From DASQUK01 sp035641315 (lineage in GTDB: Bacteria > Actinomycetota > Acidimicrobiia > Acidimicrobiales > VFJN01), in contig DASQUK010000024.1 in NCBI GenBank assembly GCA_035641315.1, positions 1 to 26,920 of the forward strand: 26,920 nucleotides of DNA, written 5' to 3'. The notes under the pieces are model-generated. The model was given only the letters and a program-made list of their open reading frames with translations. It ran no database searches and was not told where the DNA came from. This document shows, one piece after another, positions 22,366-26,920 of this stretch. The first letter of the stretch is position 1. Each line of letters starts with the position of its first letter. The translations under genes were made by a program, and so were the position numbers.

Positions 22366-22693
22366 TGCCGTCGTGGTCACGGCACCTGGCCGTCGGTGGC
22401 CGTGTGGAACGAGCCGACTGACTCGGCGGGCGGGTCGTTCATGGGACGTACGCGCTTGGTCGCGCAGTCCGGATGAGCGGAGGCCGCCGACCGTGGTGTG
22501 GGCGATGGCCTCCGGCATCCTGACACCGTCGACTTGGCGTGGTACCGGGGCGTCGCGGGGTAAGGCCGGGTTCGTCGAGCACCCACTCGAGTAGGGAGCG
22601 CATGGCGTGCTCCGCTCAGCCGATGTTGCGGCTGAGGGCGGGGGTGGTGGTCATGGTGTCTCCTGTCCCGGGGTCTCCATCTGACGTGTCGGG
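22366..22693. other. Intergenic region with a possible leader peptide
   Basis: About 330 bases before the TMEM175-like gene. It contains a short frame with a good ribosome site (listed separately). A second open frame follows it on the minus strand, from an ATG at 22602-22600 (MRSLLEWVLDEPG...), and becomes low-complexity after about 20 residues. No other feature seen. Confidence 0.3.
22616..22654 (-). CDS. Possible 12-residue leader peptide
   Basis: ATG at 22654 with AGGAGA 5-10 bases upstream encodes MTTTPALSRNIG and stops at 22616. It is followed 13 bases later by another ATG. The Shine-Dalgarno is better than that of many genes here, but the peptide is too short to judge by composition. 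It could be a translated leader for downstream genes or a relic of a deleted gene start. Confidence 0.2.
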   Translation of the reverse strand: MTTTPALSRNIG

Positions 22694-23289
22694 TCAGCTG
22701 CGGGGGTACAGCCAGCCGCGCAGGAGCCGGGTGACTCGGGCATGGCGAGCCAGGTCATGATCGGGACGGTCACGGCGGTGGTGATGGCCAGGCGGGGAAC
22801 GAGGGCGAGCCCCTCGAGCAGGGGTTCGAGCGCGATGACCACGAGGGTGATCAGGGGGAAGATGGTGATCCAGGTGAGCAAGGCCATCTTGTAGGGCGGC
22901 GGTGGCGGGGTACCCGGCCGGCCCGGAAGTGTGAACCAGGTTTCGAGCCCGGTGACGAACTGGGTGCGCATGGGGCCGATCACGTGGGGCTCGGCGCGCT
23001 GGAGCCAGGCGGCGTGGTCGTCGGAGTCGAGCCACGCCCGCAGGTGCTCGCCGCTGTCGAACCGGTAGACGACCCGGTACTCGCCCGCGGACGCGCTCGG
23101 GGGGCGGAACACCTCGACGCCCAGGTGACCCGGAAACCGGGTCGCGGCGGCGATGATGCCCTCCAAGAACTGCTCGTAGAACGGCTCGTGACCGGGTTTG
23201 ACCCGGCGGGTCACAGTCGTCGTGACCGGACCGTCGGTGCCCTCCGGCAGCGAGCCGACACCCGTGTGGCTTGTGCCCTTGGGGCTCAA
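22694..23289 (-). pseudogene. ABM-domain membrane protein (COG3224-like), frameshifted near its C-terminus
   Basis: An antibiotic-biosynthesis-monooxygenase domain (about residues 20-125: VTRRVKPGHEPFYEQFLEGI, GHLGVEVFRPP, YRVVYRFDSGEHLRAWLDSD) joined to two membrane spans (LLTWITIFPLITLVVIALEP and LAITTAVTVPIMTWLAMP). This is the layout of COG3224 proteins. The family's last residues, RVTRLLRGWLYPRS, are found in the next frame. Adding one base to the GGG at 22738-22740 joins them, giving 198 residues and a length divisible by three. Unrepaired, the frame continues to 22651 with an unrelated tail, so function might survive. The start is probably TTG at 23289, which overlaps the VOC stop (TTGA). 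Cotranscribed with the VOC gene and divergent from the LysR gene. Confidence 0.65.
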
Positions 23290-23678
23290 CCGGGCTCCTT
23301 GTCCTTGAACTGGAGCAGCCCGACGGTGTTTCCGCCGGGATCGACGAACCATGCCGACAGGGCAAAGCCGACGTCGGCCACCCCGTCGATGGTCCTGAGG
23401 TAGGGCTCGTCGTACTCGACTACCTCCACGCCGCGGGCGCGCAACTCGGCGACCTCGGCGGCGACGTCGGCGACCCGCCAGCTGGCCTTCGTCTGCTGCT
23501 CGCCGCTCGGGGAACTGGTCCGGGTCACCACCAGTCGGCTGTCGCCGCCGCACCCGAACGTCACGAAGTCCTCGCTTTCGATCAGCACATCGAGCCCGAT
23601 CCTGTCGCCGTAGAACCGCTTCGCGACCCCCAGGTCGGTTGCCGTGAGCATCACGTCGATCGGGTGCTTTGCCAGCAT
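23286..23678 (-). CDS. VOC family (glyoxalase/bleomycin-resistance-like) protein
   Basis: A 130-residue single VOC domain: IDVMLTATDLGVAKRFYGDR, IGLDVLIESEDFVTFGCGGD, a middle strand SRLVVTRTS, and the closing AWFVDPGGNTVGLLQFKD with the metal-ligand-type Glu position replaced by Gly/Leu (usual form NxxEL). This suggests a non-enzymatic binding protein or an atypical metal site. ATG 23678 is preceded by AGGAGGAG. The stop overlaps the start of the ABM membrane-protein gene. The pair is transcribed divergently from the LysR gene 173 bases away, the classic layout for a LysR-controlled target operon. Confidence 0.87.
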   Translation of the reverse strand: MLAKHPIDVMLTATDLGVAKRFYGDRIGLDVLIESEDFVTFGCGGDSRLVVTRTSSPSGEQQTKASWRVADVAAEVAELRARGVEVVEYDEPYLRTIDGVADVGFALSAWFVDPGGNTVGLLQFKDKEPG

Positions 23679-23825
23679 GTCATCTCCTCCTCGTCGGCTG
23701 GCGCTCAAAGCTGACCATGATCGAACCGGTCCTCCGATGTAGGACACCCACATGGGAACCCCGCGAGACCGGGCTGGTCGATCCTGCGACGGTTCCGCCG
23801 CCAAGGCAAACAACGATTGGGGTTG

Positions 23826-23851
23826 AGTCCCACAAGGTGACGTTGTGGACT
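23826..23851. promoter_or_regulatory. Inverted repeat between the VOC operon and the LysR gene
   Basis: Arms CCACAA (23830-23835) and TTGTGG (23843-23848) with a 7-base spacer end 3 bases before the LysR ATG. The flanks AGTC and GACT extend the symmetry with one bulged base. The position suits a LysR autoregulatory site, though classic T-N11-A boxes were not clearly resolved. Binding by the LysR product is inferred. Confidence 0.4.
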
Positions 23852-24823
23852 ATGGGCGTGGGAAGCAATCCGACCGGACCGGCCGGGGTGGCGGGACCGG
23901 ACCTTCGCCAGATGCGCTACATCGTCAAGGTCGCCGAGTTGGGTGGCTTCACCGCCGCCGCCGCCGAGCTCCACGTCGCCCAGCAGGCCGTGAGCCAACA
24001 GGTCAGGGCGACGGAACGGATGCTGGGCGTGACCCTGTTCCGTCGAGCTCCTCGGGCGGTGACGCCAACCCCGGCCGGCGAGGTCTTCCTGCGCGAGGCC
24101 AAACGCGTGCTCACCGCAGCCGAGCGATTGTCCGAGCGCACCCGGGCCGCAGCGCGGGGCGAGGTTGGCCCCCTTCGCATCGCCTACACCATGACCTCCG
24201 CGTATGACACGTTCCCCGAGCTGCACGCGGCCCTCGAGGAAGCGCTCCCCGGCCTCGCTGTGCGGGCGCGGGAGGTGTTCGCCGGCGACGTGCCCTCCTT
24301 GCTGCTCAACGGCGTCTTCGAGCTCGCACTCGCCCCCCGGTGCCCGCTACCCGATGGTCTCGGATCGCAACCGCTCCGCGAGGAGCCACTACTCGCCGCC
24401 GTGAGCCAAAACCACCCGCTCGCCCACCAGGGCAGCATCGACCTCCGAGACCTCCAGCACGAGTTCTTCGAGCTGTGGCCGCGAGACATGGGCCCCGGCT
24501 ACTACGACGCGGTCGTCGCTGCCTGTCGCGCCGCCGGCTTCGAACCGCGCCGCGACCCGTCGGCTGCCGGCTCGATCGTCTGGGGCAACATCGCGCAGGC
24601 ACGCGGCGTTGCGCTCATCGTGAAGTCCCTGGAGTCGCAGGTGCCCAACGGTGTACGGATCCTCCCGTTGCGCCGCCCGCATCCCGCGCCCCTCCCGATC
24701 GACGTCGTGTGGGCCACCGACCCGGTGGCGCCCGCGGTCGAACGATTCGGCGAGCTCGCACGCGACGTCGCCGATCGTCACGGCTGGCTCCCGACCAGTG
24801 CGAAACACGCACGATCCGCGTGA
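23852..24823 (+). CDS. LysR family transcriptional regulator
   Basis: A regulator of about 323 residues. The N-terminal winged helix-turn-helix (about 18-80) reads LRQMRYIVKVAELGGFTAAA, AELHVAQQAVSQQVRATERM, LGVTLFRRAPRAVTPTPAGE, an excellent LysR signature. A linker helix leads to the periplasmic-binding-protein-like effector domain (GPLRIAYTMTSAYDTFPELH ... EVFAGDVPSLLLNGVFELAL ... EPLLAAVSQNHPLAHQGSID). ATG 23852 is the first good start after the inverted repeat; the frame is open back to 23669 but crosses the divergent promoter region. LysR proteins usually activate a divergent operon in response to a small ligand, so the VOC/ABM pair is the likely target. The ligand is unknown. Confidence 0.9.
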   Translation: MGVGSNPTGPAGVAGPDLRQMRYIVKVAELGGFTAAAAELHVAQQAVSQQVRATERMLGVTLFRRAPRAVTPTPAGEVFLREAKRVLTAAERLSERTRAAARGEVGPLRIAYTMTSAYDTFPELHAALEEALPGLAVRAREVFAGDVPSLLLNGVFELALAPRCPLPDGLGSQPLREEPLLAAVSQNHPLAHQGSIDLRDLQHEFFELWPRDMGPGYYDAVVAACRAAGFEPRRDPSAAGSIVWGNIAQARGVALIVKSLESQVPNGVRILPLRRPHPAPLPIDVVWATDPVAPAVERFGELARDVADRHGWLPTSAKHARSA

Positions 24824-25748
24824 CAACCATGCCGAGCGCTGACCGCGGAGGTCCACAGCTCCAGGTCGCGCCACAGGTCGGCGCCCGAAAGGAAGCTCGA
24901 GCCTCCGGTCGAGGGCGAACGGGGTCGAGGTTGGCCCGCCGCGCTCGTTGCGAGCTCGGCTGCCCGGTCGCCCTGCGGCCGCTCGGAAGCTACCTTGCGA
25001 AGCGGGCCAGCGAACCGAACCGTGTGGCGAAGAAGCTCTCGGCGACCGTTTGTCCACGGCGTCGCCGACGGTGCCCGTCGACTCCACAGAGCCGGCGTCG
25101 GCCGTGGGTGCCGACGCCGGGCGAGCACTTGGTCAACGATGGTGCGAACGCGACGGCTGGCGTGTGTTCTGCGCGGTGTTGGCGTGGAGCCATTGGAGCT
25201 TCGTGCGTGTAGCCCGCGACGAGCGCGCCGCCACGACCATGTGCCTGCTCGCTCAGTGTTTCGAGGAGTGGGGCGGGACGCCGAAGGTGGTGCTCGCGGA
25301 CCGCATGGGCCGTCTCAAGGGTGGTGTCGTCGCGAACGTTGTGGTGGCCCACGCCCGACTACGCGCGCTTCGCCACCCACTTCGGCTTCCGCCCCGACTT
25401 CTGTGACGCCGTCGACCCGGAGTCGAAGGGCGTAGTCGAGGCGCTGTGCCGCTGCGTCTGAGACGACCTCATCGTGCCCGCGGGCGCATGGGAGAACGAG
25501 GCCGTGGCCAACGACGCCTGCCGCGCCTGGTGCGCGGAGGTGAACGGTCACGGCGTGCACGGTGCGGTTCGACAGCTCGGCGGCGTACTCGTGGCCGGTG
25601 CGGTAGAGCGGCCGGAACGGCTTGCCGGGTGCGATTGTCGAGGACCAGCCGCCCCAGCTGCGGGTGGTGGATGGTCTTGCGGCTGCTGCGCCGCTCGGCG
25701 ACCCGACCCTTGCCACGCACGGGCATGGTCGCGCTCCCGATCACGCGA
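24824..25748. other. Region of gene fragments
   Basis: No intact gene in about 925 bases. The first part (24824-25133) shows nothing recognisable. Then follow an IS21 istA relic on the plus strand and short coding-like fragments on the minus strand (both listed separately). The mix of orientations and families indicates repeated insertion and deletion. Confidence 0.45.
25134..25550 (+). pseudogene. istA: IS21-family transposase (IstA) relic
   Basis: The middle of an IstA transposase. Frame 1 reads RVFCAVLAWSHWSFVRVARD, ERAATTMCLLAQCFEEWGG, TPKVVLADRMGRLKGGVVAN. Removing one G at 25346-25347 continues in the next frame as PTPDYARFATHFGFRPDFCD, AVDPESKGVVEAL, then a TGA at 25459-25461 where the family has a Tyr-Ala-Lys segment, then DDLIVPAGAWENEAVANDAC, RAWCAEVNG. 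The order DRMG, FRPDFC, DPESKG is the DDE-type catalytic core of IS21 integrases. The N-terminal helix-turn-helix, the C-terminal third, the istB helper gene and the terminal repeats are all missing. A dead insertion-sequence remnant. Confidence 0.7.
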
Positions 25749-25760
25749 CTACGGCGGGCT
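25551..25760 (-). pseudogene. Two fused short gene fragments (MmyB-like and DUF2867-like, tentative)
   Basis: On the minus strand one frame reads GRVAERRSSRKTIHHPQLGR, then LVLDN. This resembles the end of the MmyB-type ligand domain of XRE regulators, which has HHPxxGxLxLD. The adjoining frame reads PFRPLYRTGHEYAAELSNRT, then VHAV, like a segment of DUF2867 proteins. Each piece is under 40 residues, has no start, and lies between the istA relic and the next VOC gene. Both names rest on short resemblances only. Confidence 0.22.
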
Positions 25761-26138
25761 GAAGAGTGTGAGCTGCATGCCGTCCGGCGCCTGTACACGC
25801 GCGTTGCGATCGCCCCATGGGGTGTCGACGGCTGCTGCTACGTCCTCGGCGCCCGCAGCGACCAGACGCCGAGCGACCGCCGCGCTGTCCCGCACCTCGA
25901 ACGCAAGCCGAACCTTGCCGGAGACGCGGCGGCCAGCTTCGAGCGAGTCGAGGTAGGCCGCCTGCGCCTGATCGAACAGCTCGAGCGTGGCGCGGCCTGC
26001 TGAGAGAACCACGACCCGGCCGTTCTCCGAGCTCCAGTCGGCCAGCTGCTCGAGACCGAGCGCGTCGCGGTACAGCGCGACGGCGGCGTCGAAGTCATCG
26101 ACTGTGAGCGCGACCCGTAACTCTCTGACGTCAGCCAT
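25749..26138 (-). CDS. VOC family (glyoxalase/bleomycin-resistance-like) protein
   Basis: A 129-residue single VOC domain: ADVRELRVALTVDDFDAAVA, LYRDALGLEQLADW, GRVVVLSAGRATLELFDQAQ, KVRLAFEVRDSAAVARRLVA, AGAEDVAAAVDTPWGDRNAR, and the closing DGMQLTLFSPP. The LELF Glu is at a usual metal-ligand place; the terminal ligand normally in NxxEL is replaced by QLTLF. The start at 26138 follows GATTCTTG-like sequence without a strong ribosome site; the longer form to 26195 is unlikely. Divergent from the YCII/ECF42 pair with an inverted repeat in the gap. No partner on its own strand. Confidence 0.85.
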   Translation of the reverse strand: MADVRELRVALTVDDFDAAVALYRDALGLEQLADWSSENGRVVVLSAGRATLELFDQAQAAYLDSLEAGRRVSGKVRLAFEVRDSAAVARRLVAAGAEDVAAAVDTPWGDRNARVQAPDGMQLTLFSPP

Positions 26139-26168
26139 CGGACCCGATTCTTGTCGTTGCTTCGAGGA

Positions 26169-26187
26169 CGTCGGTCGCAGACCGACG
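26169..26187. promoter_or_regulatory. 19-base inverted repeat in the divergent intergenic region
   Basis: Perfect 8-base arms CGTCGGTC (26169-26176) and GACCGACG (26180-26187) around GCA lie 31 bases before the VOC start and about 150 bases before the YCII start. It could be an operator for the divergent genes or a hairpin in the VOC leader. There is no direct evidence for which. Confidence 0.4.
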
Positions 26188-26334
26188 GGATGCATCGGGC
26201 GCGTCGGCAGGGCGCAGTCACGTTCGGTTCGTCGCTTGGTGCGCGAATCTGGTGAGCGATGTGTCCTTTCCAGGCTCCGCCGTTCGACTACTCGACGAGC
26301 CGGCCGCCCCGGCCGGCAGGAAGGTAGACGTGAG

Positions 26335-26694
26335 GTGAAGTACTTGATGCTGTTCTACAAGGGCCACGGTCCCCGACGGGAGCCGGGCACGCCGGAGTTC
26401 CTGGAGCTGCTCAACGCCTACAACGAGGCGGACTCGGCCATGCGACGCGCGGGGGTGCTGGTCGAGTGCGCGCCGCTGGAGCCGACGACATCGTCGACCA
26501 CGGTGCGGGTGCGTGGCGGCGAGACTCTGCTCACCGACGGTCCCGCCGCGGAGATCAAGGAGCAGGTGGGCGGATTCGCGCTCGTCGAGTGCGCCGATCT
26601 GGACGAGGCGATCCGCTGGGCAGCGACCATTCCCGCGGCCCGGGACGCCAGCGTGGAGATCCGTCCCCTCGTCAACGTCGAGGTCCCGACCTGA
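26335..26694 (+). CDS. YCII/DGPF-domain protein
   Basis: A 119-residue YCII-related protein: KYLMLFYKGHG, FLELLNAYNEADSAMRRAGV, the hallmark TTVRVRGGETLLTDGPAAEI with DGPxxE, KEQVGGFALVECADLDEAIR, and VEIRPLVNVE. The family has a ferredoxin-like dimeric barrel; enzymatic function is unproven for this group. The start is GTG 26335 (GAGG just upstream, AGGAAGG further up); frames extending to 25987 cross the divergent promoter. DGPF proteins are the standard genomic partner of ECF42 sigma factors, and the next gene is one. The stop TGA overlaps the sigma-factor start by 3 bases. Confidence 0.9.
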   Translation: MKYLMLFYKGHGPRREPGTPEFLELLNAYNEADSAMRRAGVLVECAPLEPTTSSTTVRVRGGETLLTDGPAAEIKEQVGGFALVECADLDEAIRWAATIPAARDASVEIRPLVNVEVPT

Positions 26695-26920
26695 CCAGCC
26701 GCTACGAGCCACTGTTTCGGGCCCATTGGTGGCCAGCTGTGGCGTCCCTGACGCGTCTCACCGGCGACCTCGGCGCCGCCGAGGACGCCGTCCAGGAGGC
26801 GTGCGAAGCGGCGCTGCTGGCCTGGGACGAACGGGGCATTCCCGCGAACCCTCAGGCCTGGCTGACCTGTACCGCGCGTCACAAGGCGCTCGACCGGATG
26901 CGTCGCGAAGCGAGACGGCC
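26691..26920 (+). CDS. ECF42-type RNA polymerase sigma factor, N-terminal part (cut by window end)
   Basis: The first 76 codons of a sigma factor: TSRYEPLFRAHWWPAVASLT, RLTGDLGAAEDAVQEACEAA, LLAWDERGIPANPQAWLTCT, ARHKALDRMRREARR. This is the sigma2 domain as in ECF42/SigJ-like factors, including EDAVQEA and the NPQAWLTxTARxxALDxxRR segment. The sigma4 domain and the TPR-like C-terminal extension characteristic of ECF42 would lie beyond the window. The apparent start is CTG 26691 in a CTGA overlap with the YCII stop; no ATG, GTG or TTG is present nearby in frame, so initiation by coupling from a rare CTG, or a start further inside, must be considered. Coupled to the YCII gene, the usual ECF42 context. 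Confidence 0.85.
   Translation, partial: MTSRYEPLFRAHWWPAVASLTRLTGDLGAAEDAVQEACEAALLAWDERGIPANPQAWLTCTARHKALDRMRREARR

Noticed and set aside
1..26920. CRISPR array, toxin-antitoxin pair, prophage structural genes or restriction system.
   Set aside because: No regularly spaced repeats, no small two-gene toxin modules and no methylase, nuclease or phage motifs were seen on either strand.

Overview
The window is high-GC DNA with long, strongly codon-biased genes, GTG starts, tightly coupled operons, a likely leaderless promoter, and PadR/TetR/ECF41/ECF42-type regulators. This points to a soil or sediment actinobacterium (Actinomycetota, possibly an uncultured Acidimicrobiia- or Thermoleophilia-like lineage). 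No rRNA, complete tRNA, CRISPR array, phage or replication origin was seen.

Layout. (1) 1-2278, minus: a PadR-controlled MacB/LolD-type ABC exporter (padR, ATPase, FtsX-like permease cut by the window edge) with a visible promoter and inverted repeat. (2) 2260-3679, minus: a frameshifted lipoprotein with a pectinacetylesterase-like domain. (3) 4105-7665, minus: a five-gene operon, reading ABC-2 ATPase, permease, TetR, a 51-residue single-span membrane protein and a questin-oxidase-like enzyme, under a palindrome that overlaps the start codon. (4) 7675-8334: remnants of two membrane-protein genes. (5) 8428-10814, minus: two overlapping CNNM/CorC-type (DUF21+CBS) membrane proteins. (6) 10815-11900: a gene-poor relic with the 3' half of a tRNA-Gly(GCC), repeats and integrase-like fragments, probably the scar of an integrated element. 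(7) 11955-15091, plus: a four-gene operon (small ABM-like protein, DrrA, DrrB, ECF41 sigma factor) behind a sequence close to the ECF41 promoter consensus. (8) 15834-17261, plus: a PBP4-type D-Ala-D-Ala carboxypeptidase, ending base-to-base against a broken berberine-bridge-like FAD oxidoreductase (17262-18703, minus). (9) 18897-23678, mostly minus: a two-domain glyoxalase-fold protein, a DJ-1/PfpI-like protein, a TMEM175-like channel coupled to a DUF899 protein, and a VOC gene coupled to an ABM membrane protein, divergent from a LysR regulator (23852-24823, plus). (10) 24824-25740: an IS21 istA relic and other gene fragments. (11) 25749-26920: a VOC gene divergent from a YCII gene coupled to an ECF42-type sigma factor cut by the window end.

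Taken together the region looks like an accessory stress, detoxification and efflux neighbourhood: three ABC exporters, each under a different regulator type, mixed with small-molecule-modifying enzymes (questin-oxidase-like, FAD oxidoreductase, VOC, ABM, DJ-1, DUF899).

Caution: at least five genes carry single-base insertions or deletions, mostly in short G/C runs. Four of these genes (2260, 17262, 20991 and 22694) return to an exact multiple of three when corrected. Some apparent pseudogenes may therefore be sequencing or assembly errors. All family names come from reading motifs by eye; no database search was run.
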